Origin: an uncultured Treponema sp.
Lineage (GTDB): Bacteria > Spirochaetota > Spirochaetia > Treponematales > Treponemataceae
Length of the DNA stretch: 21,258 bases
Assembly (NCBI GenBank): GCA_937901865.1
Contig: CALDID010000180.1
Coordinates: forward strand, 1-21,258
Direction: 5' to 3'
How positions within the stretch are numbered: the first letter of the stretch is position 1; every line of letters begins with the position of its first letter. A program made the position numbers and the translations under genes. The notes under the pieces were generated by a model. The model searched no databases. It was not told the DNA's origin and saw nothing but the letters and a program-made list of their open reading frames with translations. Of this stretch, positions 13,686 to 21,258 are shown one piece after another.

Positions 13686-14396
13686 CTTTTCGTCTGCTTT
13701 TTTCGCACTAGCGCGTTTCGGCACAGAAGCATTCGCCTTTTCTGTCGCCTTTGAAAGCTCGTCAAGCAAAGCCTTATACTCATCATCGCTGTTTTTCATC
13801 AGCTCCAAATACGAAAGAATCTCGCCGTTAAAAAACGAAATCAGCTCTTTTTTAATCGCCGTCGCATTCTCCGCGCCAGAAAAAGCCGCAGCCGCCTTTT
13901 CGTTCGCCACACTCAATTCTTTGACCGCGCGGTTTTCGTCAAAGACTTTTTTCAAAATCTCTGCCACGCCGTCCAGTTTTTCCAAGTTCGCCTTCGCGCC
14001 TTCAGTCGATAAATCCTGCTCAATGCTGAAAAGAAGAGCCGTTTCGTCAGCATACGGGGCTGTCAAAACGCTTGCTCCTCCGTGCCTCTCGATGATTTTG
14101 AGCACCTGCTCCGCCGCCTCGCTCTTTTCGCCAAGCTGCAAATCGCGATACCCCTTCAAGCCCGACAACACCCGCTTAAAATCCGCATCTCGCGCGCTGT
14201 CCGCACTCTCTAAAGCCTCCGTGCCTTTCACCGCTTTTATCGCCGTAAGAAGATTCGCCGTTCTCACTCTCAACCGAGAAAAGCGCGGAGAAAGATATTT
14301 GTCCTCGCTCAAAGCTGTGTGCGACTCAAAATGCGTACAGCTTTCGTCAAACAGCGTCTGTGCAACTGTGTTTCGGATTGCGCCTAAAACTTTCAT
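13650..14396 (-). CDS. DUF6261-like protein of unknown function
   Basis: The 248-residue product is soluble, almost wholly helical and alanine/glutamate-rich, with no signal peptide. The pattern (an N-terminal RLRVRTANLLTAIKAV segment, a central GYRDLQLGEKSEAAEQVL, then ETALLFSIEQDL and LKKVFDENRAVKEL) resembles the uncharacterised DUF6261 group of Bacteroides and Treponema; I cannot confirm this without a profile search. The C-terminal tail is Lys/Ala-rich (ASAKKADEKQ) and ends in a duplicated QPQAV, which is encoded by the palindromic repeats running into the gene. TAGGAG lies 6 bases before the ATG and a strong promoter is upstream. It precedes the TagF-like gene by 206 bases on the same strand, so it may or may not belong to that unit. 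Confidence 0.72.
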   Translation of the reverse strand: MKVLGAIRNTVAQTLFDESCTHFESHTALSEDKYLSPRFSRLRVRTANLLTAIKAVKGTEALESADSARDADFKRVLSGLKGYRDLQLGEKSEAAEQVLKIIERHGGASVLTAPYADETALLFSIEQDLSTEGAKANLEKLDGVAEILKKVFDENRAVKELSVANEKAAAAFSGAENATAIKKELISFFNGEILSYLELMKNSDDEYKALLDELSKATEKANASVPKRASAKKADEKQPQAVQPQAVL

Positions 14397-14439
14397 AACC
14401 GCTCCTAAAAAAAAATTTGCCGCATAACACGGTAAATGT

Positions 14440-14469
14440 ATGATATTCGATAAGCATTAAGCGTGTCAA
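14440..14469 (-). promoter_or_regulatory. Promoter for DUF6261-like gene
   Basis: Minus strand TTGACA (14464-14469), 18 bases, TATCAT (14440-14445). The leader of about 36 bases holds an A/T-rich tract and a TAGGAG ribosome binding site. Confidence 0.65.
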
Positions 14470-14470
14470 A

Positions 14471-14675
14471 TCTTTTCTCATCTTTTCTCATCTTTTTTCC
14501 GCGCGAAAAAAAAAAGGAAATCTCCAAAATCTCTAATTTCTTTAAAGAAACTGTTTCCCAAAAATCAAAGCCGCCGTTTTCGCTAAAAAAATCGCTTGAG
14601 AGAAAATAAAATCGCCTTTTTCTTTAAAGAAATTTTGAAAAATCTCTAAAATCTCTAATTTCTGCGAAAAAACTG
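14471..14675. repeat. Repeat-rich divergent intergenic region
   Basis: This gene-free stretch (part of 14397-14774) holds a TCTTTTCTCA tandem repeat (14471-14490, with a third degenerate unit), a TTTTTTC/GAAAAAA hairpin around CGCGC (about 14493-14511), a 36-base direct repeat (14518-14553 and 14640-14675; 31 of 36 bases equal), and the perfect 14-base palindrome TTTCTTTAAAGAAA twice (14537-14550 and 14619-14632, 82 bases apart). It separates the divergent minus- and plus-strand surface genes and could hold shared operators. Confidence 0.65.
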
Positions 14676-14739
14676 CTTCTAAAGCCGAAAGGGAAAAATA
14701 TCGCAAACGAGTGAAGCGCACAAGAGACAAAAAAGCCGA

Positions 14740-14768
14740 TAGACCAAAAAAGAAAAATGCGCTATTGT
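14740..14768 (+). promoter_or_regulatory. Weak candidate promoter for the first Oxa1-phosphotransferase gene
   Basis: TAGACC (14740-14745), 17 bases, TATTGT (14763-14768). The preferred ATG at 14775 begins 6 bases after the -10 box, and no Shine-Dalgarno sequence precedes it. Confidence 0.3.
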
Positions 14769-14774
14769 ATCTCT

Positions 14775-17474
14775 ATGTTTTTCTATAATTTGATTATCTA
14801 TCCATTAAGGCAACTCCTCGAAATCTGCTATATATTTTTTGAAGAACTCACAAAAAGTTCTGGGCTGTCAGTTATCGGTTTGAGTTTTGTGGTAACGCTG
14901 TGCTGTTTGCCGCTGTACATCACGGCAGAAGATTGGCAGGAAAAAGAGCGTCTCGCGCAAAAAAAGATGAAAAGCCGCGTGGAGCGCATAAAAAAGGCGT
15001 TCAAGGGCGACGAGCAGTATATGATGCTCTCCACCTATTACCGACAGCAGCATTATCATCCGATGATGGCTCTGCGCTCAAGTTTCGGGCTTTTAATTCA
15101 GATTCCGTTTTTTATCGCGGCATATTCATTTTTGTCGCATTTGCAAAACCTCAAAGGCACATCGTTCCTGTTCATTCGCGATATGGGAAGTGCGGACGCT
15201 CTGTTCCACATCGGCTCTTTTAGCGTGAACATTCTGCCGATTTTGATGACGGCAATCAACTGCGTTTCTGGCGCGGTCTATACAAAAGGACACGACAGCA
15301 TTCGCGAAAAAGTGCAGATTTATGTTTCTGCCGCGCTCTTTTTGGTGCTGCTCTATGGCTCTCCTGCGGGCTTGGTGATGTATTGGACGATGAACAATCT
15401 CCTTTCACTCGTGAAAAATATTTTTATGAAGCTCAAAAATCCGCTCAAAGTGCTTTACTGCATTGCTTCTGCGGCGTGCGCTGCGGGAATTCTTGCGGCG
15501 GCGTTTTTTATGGGAGGAATGAAAATAGAACTTCGCGCGCTCTTTGCATTGATGTGCGCGGCAGTTATTGCCTCCCCGATTTTCGTAAAAATCATTCTGC
15601 GCTTTATCGATACGTTCTTAGCCGACATAAGCGAAAACGCGAATGTCCGCTGTGCCGTTTTTGTGCTATCTGCGCTCTTGATTGCGTTTTTAACGGGATT
15701 GACCATTCCGTCGATGCTGATGGAAAGCGAGGTGCAGGAGTTTGCTTTTGTAGACGGCTATACCTCGCCATTTGTGTTTTTGTGGACACCGTTTTTTCAA
15801 GGGCTGGGCTTTTATGTGTTTTGGCCGCTGTGCTTTTACGCGCTCTTCGGAAAAAGAATCAAAAAGATTTTGACTCTCGGAGCCGCTTTTTTGGCGGTAT
15901 ACGCGCTTATCAACAACTTTTGCTTCACGGGCGATTACGGTCCGATGACGCAGAACCTCGATTTTATGGAGGCTCAGTTTTTTAGCGACACCCTGCCGAG
16001 AATTGCACTCAATGCGCTTTTAGCACTCGTTTCATTCTGCGCCATTGTGTTCATCTTGAGCAAAAAGGCAAAAATCCTCATTCCGTGCGCTGCGATTGTG
16101 CTTTTTTCGCTGTCGGCTCTTTCTGTCCGCAATATTTCGATTATCTCCGATTCGTTTTCCAAAATGACACCGCCGCAAGTGCGCGATTCGATTGAAAGCG
16201 TGTATCATCTTTCAAAGACAGGCAAAAACGTTATCATTTTTATGCAAGACCGCCTTTTTTCGCCGCTTATCGACGAAGTTTTTGAAGAGAAACCCGATTT
16301 AGCAGACCATTTCGACGGCTTTGTATTTTATCCAAACACGGTTTCGCTCGGTCCTCTCACTATGCTCGGTGTTCCTGGCATTTTCGGTGGCTACAGCTAC
16401 ACTCCCGCCGAGATGAACAAGCGCGACACACAAACATTGCAGAAAAAGCACAACGAGGCTCTTCTTTCACTGCCCGTTAGTTTTCACGATGCAGGTTTCA
16501 ATGTTACCGTTTCTGATTTGCCGTATGAAAACTTCGACAAAGAGCCGCTGACCGCAATGTATGACGGGTATCCATATATTAACCGTGTGTGGACGCAGGG
16601 CGTATATTCGGATTATTGGTACAAACAGAACGGCATTGAAAAAACAAAATTCGTGAGCGAGAGCATAAAGCATAATTTCATTATGTTCGGGATTTTCAAA
16701 ACATTTCCGCCCGTGCTTCGCCGCCTTGTGCACCACAAACGATGGTGGAACACGGACGGACGCAAAGACCATTTTTCGCAATTCATCGACAATTATTCCT
16801 GCCTTGTGTATTTTCCTGAATTATTTGACGGCACAGGAGAAGGAAGTACGCTGACGATGATTGATAATCTCGCCACGCACGAGCCGAGTCTTTTGCAGTA
16901 TCCCGATTATGTGCCTGTAAAGGAAGTAACTCAATTCGGTCCAGACAAATGGTCGCGCAATGCACAATACAACACGCAGGCAGGGACAATGCGCTGTTAT
17001 GCGGCGTTCTGCGATTGGCTCAAAGCGAACGATTTGTATGACAACACACGGATTATTATTGTTTCTGACCACGGCGCACCGATTGAAACGGGGAAGTTCG
17101 AGAAGGTCGCGGGAATGCCGTTCAACGTGGAGCACGTTACGGCAAGCCTTATCGTCAAGGATTTCAACGACAGAACGCCAAGCGCAGACGGAGTACATCT
17201 CAACCGCGATATGACGTTTATGACTAATGCCGACACGCCTGCGATTGCGACGGCTGGCATTATCGAAAACGCCGAAAATCCCTTTACGCACACAAAATAT
17301 GCGATGAGCGAGGCGGAAAAGCAAGAGTATGTAAAAATCTGCAAGCCGCAGGCAGAAAGCACAAGAAACCGCTATCACACAAAACTAACGATTCCGAATA
17401 ATGTATGGTGGACAGTGAAAGACGATATTTTCAAGGCAGAAAACTGGAAACAGATTTTTCCGTTCGGAGAATAA
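14775..17474 (+). CDS. Oxa1/YidC-like membrane domain fused to LTA synthase/EptA-like phosphotransferase (copy 1)
   Basis: This 899-residue inner-membrane protein joins two folds. Residues about 1-225 resemble the Oxa1/YidC core: a first span (LSVIGLSFVVTLCCLPL), a charged cytoplasmic hairpin (about 50-100), SFGLLIQIPFFIAAYSFL (103-120) and SPAGLVMYWTMNN (196-208). More spans follow to about 455. The extracytoplasmic C-terminal part belongs to the alkaline-phosphatase/sulfatase superfamily: KNVIIFMQDR (484-493), probable nucleophile Thr529 in GPLTMLGVPGIFGG, NLATHEP (698-704) and the metal site VSDHG (763-767). Such domains transfer phospho-alcohol groups from lipids to surface acceptors. The Arg essential in insertases (SpoIIIJ Arg73) is replaced by Thr41. 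The start at 14775 rather than 14757 is chosen by alignment with copy 2 (LIIYPL). The next gene begins one base after the stop. Confidence 0.8.
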   Translation: MFFYNLIIYPLRQLLEICYIFFEELTKSSGLSVIGLSFVVTLCCLPLYITAEDWQEKERLAQKKMKSRVERIKKAFKGDEQYMMLSTYYRQQHYHPMMALRSSFGLLIQIPFFIAAYSFLSHLQNLKGTSFLFIRDMGSADALFHIGSFSVNILPILMTAINCVSGAVYTKGHDSIREKVQIYVSAALFLVLLYGSPAGLVMYWTMNNLLSLVKNIFMKLKNPLKVLYCIASAACAAGILAAAFFMGGMKIELRALFALMCAAVIASPIFVKIILRFIDTFLADISENANVRCAVFVLSALLIAFLTGLTIPSMLMESEVQEFAFVDGYTSPFVFLWTPFFQGLGFYVFWPLCFYALFGKRIKKILTLGAAFLAVYALINNFCFTGDYGPMTQNLDFMEAQFFSDTLPRIALNALLALVSFCAIVFILSKKAKILIPCAAIVLFSLSALSVRNISIISDSFSKMTPPQVRDSIESVYHLSKTGKNVIIFMQDRLFSPLIDEVFEEKPDLADHFDGFVFYPNTVSLGPLTMLGVPGIFGGYSYTPAEMNKRDTQTLQKKHNEALLSLPVSFHDAGFNVTVSDLPYENFDKEPLTAMYDGYPYINRVWTQGVYSDYWYKQNGIEKTKFVSESIKHNFIMFGIFKTFPPVLRRLVHHKRWWNTDGRKDHFSQFIDNYSCLVYFPELFDGTGEGSTLTMIDNLATHEPSLLQYPDYVPVKEVTQFGPDKWSRNAQYNTQAGTMRCYAAFCDWLKANDLYDNTRIIIVSDHGAPIETGKFEKVAGMPFNVEHVTASLIVKDFNDRTPSADGVHLNRDMTFMTNADTPAIATAGIIENAENPFTHTKYAMSEAEKQEYVKICKPQAESTRNRYHTKLTIPNNVWWTVKDDIFKAENWKQIFPFGE

Positions 17475-17475
17475 T

Positions 17476-18642
17476 ATGACAGAGAGCGAACTGAAAGAAA
17501 TCGTTGCGTGCGGAGAAACGAGCCGCGTCCAATTCAAAGAATTACTCGACAATCATAATAGCATTGCCGCCGAAATGGTCGCTATGGCAAACTCAAAAGG
17601 CGGAAAAATTATTTTTGGCGTAAAAGACAAGACTGGCGAAATCTGCGGGCTTGACTATAGCGCAATTCAAGAAATTGGAAACAAAATTGCTTCTATCGCT
17701 ACAGATTTGGTAAAGCCACAGATTTTTATAACCACGGAAGTTGTTTCGGTGGGAAGCGGCGAAAATGCAAAGAGAGTTTTAGTTGCGGAAATTGAAGAGG
17801 GAATCGCAAAACCGTATAAAGACACTCTTGGCATTATCTGGATAAAACAGGGCGGCGATAAACGGCGGCTCACGGATAATAACGAGCAAATCAGGCTTTT
17901 TCAGCAAAGCGGTTTGATTTATGTTGATGAAATGATTGTTCCTAATACGGATTTTTCTGACATCGACAGGGAGAAAGTTGCCTCTTATCTTTCAAAAATC
18001 GACGGCGACGAACACAGCAGCGAAGATGTTTCACAAAAGATTTGCAAAAATCTGAATATTGTGAAAGATGAACGGCTGACTTTGGGCGGACTATTGTTTT
18101 TTGCAAAAAATCCGCAGAAATTCCGCCCTGCATTTTGCGTAAAAGCCGTTTCATTTTACGCAAATGACATTGCAGGAACAGAATACCGCGACAGTCAGGA
18201 CATCACAGGCACAATCCCAAAGATTTTTGAAGAAACAATGGATTTTTTTAAGAGAAATCTTCATCACACACAGCAGGGACAGGATTTTAACAGTACAGGA
18301 ATTTTGGAAATTTCAGAAATTGCTCTGCAGGAACTTGTGCAGAATGCGCTGACGCACCGCGATTATTCAAAAAATGCGCCCGTTCGCGTTTTGATTTTTG
18401 ACGACCGCATTGAAATCATAAGTCCAGGCTGTCTGCCAAATTCGCTCACAATCGAAAATATAAAAATGGGAAATGCCGTTATTCGCAATAATCTTGTTGT
18501 GTCTTATGCGTCAAAACTGATGAATTATCGCGGGCTTGGGTCTGGCATCGCAAGAGCGATAAAAAAACAGCCCGACATTCAATTTGAAAACGATAAAGAC
18601 GGAGAACAATTTAAGGTTGCAATACCGAGGAGAATATTTTAG
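17476..18642 (+). CDS. AlbA_2 (Schlafen-type) domain protein with C-terminal ATPase domain
   Basis: The 388-residue cytoplasmic protein has an N-terminal AlbA_2 putative nucleic-acid-binding domain (about 8-135: SRVQFKELLDNH, ANSKGGKIIFGVKD) and a C-terminal GHKL-like ATPase domain (HATPase_c_4 type; LQELVQNALTHRDYS 284-298, ISPGCLP 315-321, YRGLGSGIARA 351-361). Such proteins are common and often annotated as transcriptional regulators or ATP-binding proteins, but their roles are mostly unknown. The start lies one base after the preceding stop codon, with GGAG 8 bases before the ATG, so it is translated from the same transcript as the fusion gene. Its placement in a surface-decoration operon is unusual: it may be a regulator of the locus or an inserted accessory gene. 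Confidence 0.85.
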   Translation: MTESELKEIVACGETSRVQFKELLDNHNSIAAEMVAMANSKGGKIIFGVKDKTGEICGLDYSAIQEIGNKIASIATDLVKPQIFITTEVVSVGSGENAKRVLVAEIEEGIAKPYKDTLGIIWIKQGGDKRRLTDNNEQIRLFQQSGLIYVDEMIVPNTDFSDIDREKVASYLSKIDGDEHSSEDVSQKICKNLNIVKDERLTLGGLLFFAKNPQKFRPAFCVKAVSFYANDIAGTEYRDSQDITGTIPKIFEETMDFFKRNLHHTQQGQDFNSTGILEISEIALQELVQNALTHRDYSKNAPVRVLIFDDRIEIISPGCLPNSLTIENIKMGNAVIRNNLVVSYASKLMNYRGLGSGIARAIKKQPDIQFENDKDGEQFKVAIPRRIF

Positions 18643-18650
18643 TTTGCCGT

Positions 18651-19895
18651 ATGAAAATACTTCGACATTCTTTTTCGTTTATTGTTTTTTTCTCGTTTTT
18701 TACCATTGCATTGCTATTTATTGCGTATGCAGCATTTTCGGCAGAGATTACGCTAGATGATTGCCGTGCGCTCGGACTTCCCGTCTTAACGATTGAAACA
18801 GAGGGCGCAAAAAAAATAAAATCCAAAGAAAAGTATCTCAATGCACAATATGTTCTCATTGACGAGGCAACAGGCGAAGAGAGTTTTGGTGCGTGCAAAA
18901 TTCGAGGAAGAGGAAACACAACATGGCAAACTCGAGAATTGTACAAAAAGCCGTATTTGCTCAAACTCGGAGAGAAAAAATCGCTCTTGGGACTTCCAGC
19001 GGCAGAAAAATGGGTGCTGATGGCAAACACCGCCGATAAAACGCAGCTGCGCAATTTTTATGCGGAATATCTTGCCTCTCGCGTATGGAATTCTCTTTTC
19101 TGGACACCCCAAAGCCGCTATATTTCTCTGTTCGTGAACGGGCATTACAACGGTCTGTATCAGATTTACGAAAAAGTTGAAGCGGTCAGCGGCAGAGTTC
19201 CCGTGGACGAAAACGACGGCTCTTTTGTTTTTGTGGTGAACTCAAGGCAAAATAAGGAATGGAATTTCACCAGCGAACACGGCGTTCGATTTTCAATCAG
19301 AACAACGATACAGGCCGATGAAAATGAGATGAAAAGAAGAGAAAGCATTGTGCGGCTTGCAGAGGAAAAACTTTTTTCGTCTTCGCTCGAAATGTTTGAT
19401 ATATCTTCTTTTGCAGAGTGGTATTTAATAAATGAACTCACCAAAAACCACGACGCAAATTTCGGCTCATCTTGTTATTTGTATTATGACAGCAAGCTAA
19501 ACAAAATCTTTATGGGTCCTGCGTGGGATTTTGACATTGCAGCAGGAAATATCAGCTGGGACGGCTGCGATAATCCCGAAGGATTTTGGATAAAAAACGC
19601 GGTATGGTACGAAGCATTATTCGAAAATCCTGCGTTCAAAGAATTGGTAAAGCAAAAATGGAGCGAAAAAAGGGAAGCTGTTACGGCAAGTTTTGATTTT
19701 ATTCAACAGGAATCCTCTTCGCTCAAAGCCGCCGTTCTGCTTAACGATGCCGTATGGAAAAACATCGGGCACAGACAATGGCCTCACGCTCCCGGCTGGA
19801 AAAAACGCAAAACATACGAAAGCGAGGTTGAGTATATGATAGATTTTTTGAAAAAGCGTTCACAATGGCTTGATAGTGCGCTTTTTAGTTTATAA
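18651..19895 (+). CDS. CotH-type kinase family protein, secreted or membrane-anchored
   Basis: CotH proteins are atypical protein kinases that phosphorylate secreted or surface proteins. The 414-residue product has an N-terminal signal or anchor segment (about 8-31, ending AYAAFSAE), then family motifs IRGRGNTTW (84-92), KKPYLLKL (99-106), LLGLPAAEKWVLMANTADKTQLRN (112-135, partly quoted), NELTKNHD (261-268) and the catalytic acidic pair GPAWDFD (289-295; Asp293 and Asp295). Length and motif order match bacterial CotH proteins. The ATG lies 8 bases after the AlbA_2 gene stop and lacks a close Shine-Dalgarno (a GAGGAGA is 18-24 bases upstream), suggesting coupled translation. Its export fits phosphorylation of an extracytoplasmic target; the target could be a product of the same operon (inference). 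Confidence 0.87.
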   Translation: MKILRHSFSFIVFFSFFTIALLFIAYAAFSAEITLDDCRALGLPVLTIETEGAKKIKSKEKYLNAQYVLIDEATGEESFGACKIRGRGNTTWQTRELYKKPYLLKLGEKKSLLGLPAAEKWVLMANTADKTQLRNFYAEYLASRVWNSLFWTPQSRYISLFVNGHYNGLYQIYEKVEAVSGRVPVDENDGSFVFVVNSRQNKEWNFTSEHGVRFSIRTTIQADENEMKRRESIVRLAEEKLFSSSLEMFDISSFAEWYLINELTKNHDANFGSSCYLYYDSKLNKIFMGPAWDFDIAAGNISWDGCDNPEGFWIKNAVWYEALFENPAFKELVKQKWSEKREAVTASFDFIQQESSSLKAAVLLNDAVWKNIGHRQWPHAPGWKKRKTYESEVEYMIDFLKKRSQWLDSALFSL

Positions 19896-19921
19896 AATGA
19901 CAAAAGATAGGGATTTTTTAG

Positions 19922-21258
19922 ATGAATTTTCTTTATACGCTTATCATTTATCCGCTGTATACGATTATTGAAATCGCGTACACGTTGGTGGACAAAATTA
20001 CACACAATTCAGGGCTTTCGGTTATCGGTGTGAGCGTGGCGATTACGCTTTTGTGCTTGCCGCTGTATGCCGTCGCAGAGCATTGGCAAGAAGTCGAGCG
20101 AGAAACGCAGAATAAAATGAAAGCGGGGCTTGAGCGCATCAAAAAAGCATTTTCGGGCGACGAACGCTATATGATGACGACAACGTTTTACAAGCAGCAT
20201 CATTACAGTCCGATTATGGGATTGCGCTCAAGTTTCGGGCTTCTGATTCAGATTCCGTTCTTTCTTGCCGCGTATGCGTATCTTTCGCATTTGCCCGATT
20301 TGCAAGGCGAGAGCTTCTTATTTATTCGCGATATGGGAAAGCCTGACGCACTTTTTTCTGTCGGCGGCTTTGCAGTAAATGTGCTTCCGATTGCGATGAC
20401 GCTCATAAACTGCGTTTCAGGCTTCATCTATTCAAAAGGGCATGAACTCCGAGAAAAGGTGCAGATTTACGGCATGGCAGCACTCTTTCTCGTGGTGCTC
20501 TACAATTCTCCCGCGGGGCTTGTCGTTTACTGGACTATGAACAATGTGTTCTCGCTCGTAAAAAACATTTTCTACAAAATGAAACATCCCGTGCTCGTGC
20601 TCTACCGACTTGTGTGCATGGGCGCGATTTTTGTTGCAATTTACATTTTGTTCCTCTATTCAGGCGGGGCGAACATGAGCAAGCGCATTCCCGCCGCAAT
20701 TGCCGTGCTGCTTTTGCTCCCGATTCCGCTCTATTTAAAAGCGATTGAATTCTTACTTTCCCGCCCGCTTAAAAGCCTTGCTGAAAATATGCGACTGAGG
20801 ACAGGGCTTTTCTTTACGAGTGCGATTGCGCTTATGATTTTGAACGGGCTCGTGCTTCCGACCTCGCTCATTTCTTCTTCCGTGCAGGAATTTTCAAATA
20901 TCGACGGCTACGGAAACCCGACAGCGTTTTTGCACAGCTCATTTTGGATGAGTTTTGGGCTTATCGTGTTCTGGCCGCTCTGCGTGTATTTTCTTTTTAA
21001 AGAGAAGATTCAAACGCTTCTTTCGACATTCTTTGTCTTTTTGCTTGTGGCAGGGCTTTTAAATGCCTTTGCGTTCAGTGGAAACTACGGCTCAATGGAC
21101 GCAACGCTTAAATTTATCGATGGCGATGTAAACATTCCGATTTTCTTCGCGCTCGTAAATACCATTTCTCTTGCCGCAGTTTTTGCGCTCGTTATTTTTG
21201 TCATTCGATTTGGATTTGCAAAAATCACACAAAATGTCTGCCTTATCGCGGCGGCAGC
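19922..21258 (+). CDS. Oxa1/YidC-like phosphotransferase fusion, copy 2 (partial, cut by window end)
   Basis: An open frame runs from ATG 19922 to the window end (445 codons, no stop) and encodes a paralogue of the first fusion gene. It starts MNFLYTLIIYPLY and shares HNSGLSVIG, KAFSGDERYMM, RSSFGLLIQIPFF, INCVSGFIYSKGHE and SPAGLVVYWTMNN, then continues with the same later spans (SSVQEFSNIDGYGNP resembles ESEVQEFAFVDGYTSP). The phosphotransferase domain lies beyond the window and is presumed from copy 1. The insertase arginine is again replaced, by Thr42. A weak ribosome binding site (ATAGGGA, about 10 bases before the ATG) is present; the gene follows the CotH gene by 26 bases, so it extends the operon. 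Confidence 0.8.
   Translation, partial: MNFLYTLIIYPLYTIIEIAYTLVDKITHNSGLSVIGVSVAITLLCLPLYAVAEHWQEVERETQNKMKAGLERIKKAFSGDERYMMTTTFYKQHHYSPIMGLRSSFGLLIQIPFFLAAYAYLSHLPDLQGESFLFIRDMGKPDALFSVGGFAVNVLPIAMTLINCVSGFIYSKGHELREKVQIYGMAALFLVVLYNSPAGLVVYWTMNNVFSLVKNIFYKMKHPVLVLYRLVCMGAIFVAIYILFLYSGGANMSKRIPAAIAVLLLLPIPLYLKAIEFLLSRPLKSLAENMRLRTGLFFTSAIALMILNGLVLPTSLISSSVQEFSNIDGYGNPTAFLHSSFWMSFGLIVFWPLCVYFLFKEKIQTLLSTFFVFLLVAGLLNAFAFSGNYGSMDATLKFIDGDVNIPIFFALVNTISLAAVFALVIFVIRFGFAKITQNVCLIAAA

Noticed and set aside
13440..13690. CRISPR array suggested by the closely spaced repeats
   Set aside because: Units are short palindromes of two types with irregular 7-80 base gaps, without uniform spacers or cas genes.
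13556..13786. Minus-strand 76-codon frame that reads through the ATAG tract (YLSIYLSI tail)
   Set aside because: Most of it overlaps the DUF6261-like gene in another frame, its composition is not protein-like, and no ribosome binding site supports it.
10326..14770. Shared 13-mer AAATGCGCTATTG near recG and near the first fusion gene
   Set aside because: In a window of this size a few chance 13-base matches are expected, and the two copies have different positions relative to genes.
15383..15985. 200-codon plus-strand frame inside the first fusion gene
   Set aside because: It is a shadow: rich in Cys and Arg, without a ribosome binding site, and wholly inside a conserved membrane-domain coding region.

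Overview
The window looks like chromosomal DNA of a treponeme (Spirochaetota). This is inferred from gene content and order, not from a database search: groES lies alone without groEL, beside a sigma-70-family factor; a PtsN-type IIA protein is present; and a fused PntC/aminotransferase of the kind described from Treponema denticola occurs with LicC/TagF-type surface chemistry. The DNA is AT-rich at both ends of the first 10 kb and by eye GC-richer from about 10.4 to 17.5 kb.

Layout. 1-3.3 kb: an unrecognised small protein (-), a ptsN-like IIA gene (+), an unrecognised 150-residue protein (+), a membrane-anchored lytic transglycosylase (+), and a uracil/hypoxanthine-type DNA glycosylase (-) whose end touches the transglycosylase gene. 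3.3-6.3 kb: a rex-serC-serA run on the minus strand, placing the redox repressor Rex upstream of two serine biosynthesis genes, with an intrinsic-terminator-like hairpin between rex and serC. 6.6-8.1 kb: groES (-) and a sigma factor (+) diverge from one regulatory region; the sigma gene carries a near-perfect sigma-54 (-24/-12) promoter. 8.0-10.3 kb: recG (-), overlapping the sigma gene tail to tail.

10.4-21.3 kb: a cell-surface decoration locus. On the minus strand, a DUF6261-like protein is followed by a TagB/TagF-type glycerophosphotransferase-family protein and by a fusion of a LicC/PntC-type cytidylyltransferase with a class I aminotransferase, which fits activation of 2-aminoethylphosphonate as its CMP derivative. 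On the plus strand, an apparent operon holds an Oxa1/YidC-like membrane domain fused to an alkaline-phosphatase-superfamily (LTA synthase/EptA-like) phosphotransferase domain, an AlbA_2/ATPase protein, a CotH-type kinase, and a second copy of the Oxa1-phosphotransferase fusion that runs off the window.

Working model (inference): the minus-strand genes activate and transfer a zwitterionic phosphonate or similar head group at the inner membrane, and the plus-strand fusions act outside the membrane to pass head groups to surface acceptors. Both Oxa1-like domains lack the conserved arginine of true insertases, so that fold may have been reused. A tetranucleotide microsatellite (seven ATAG units) and a set of short palindromes lie just upstream of the transferase gene and could make the decoration variable. 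No rRNA, tRNA, CRISPR array, transposase or integrase was seen.
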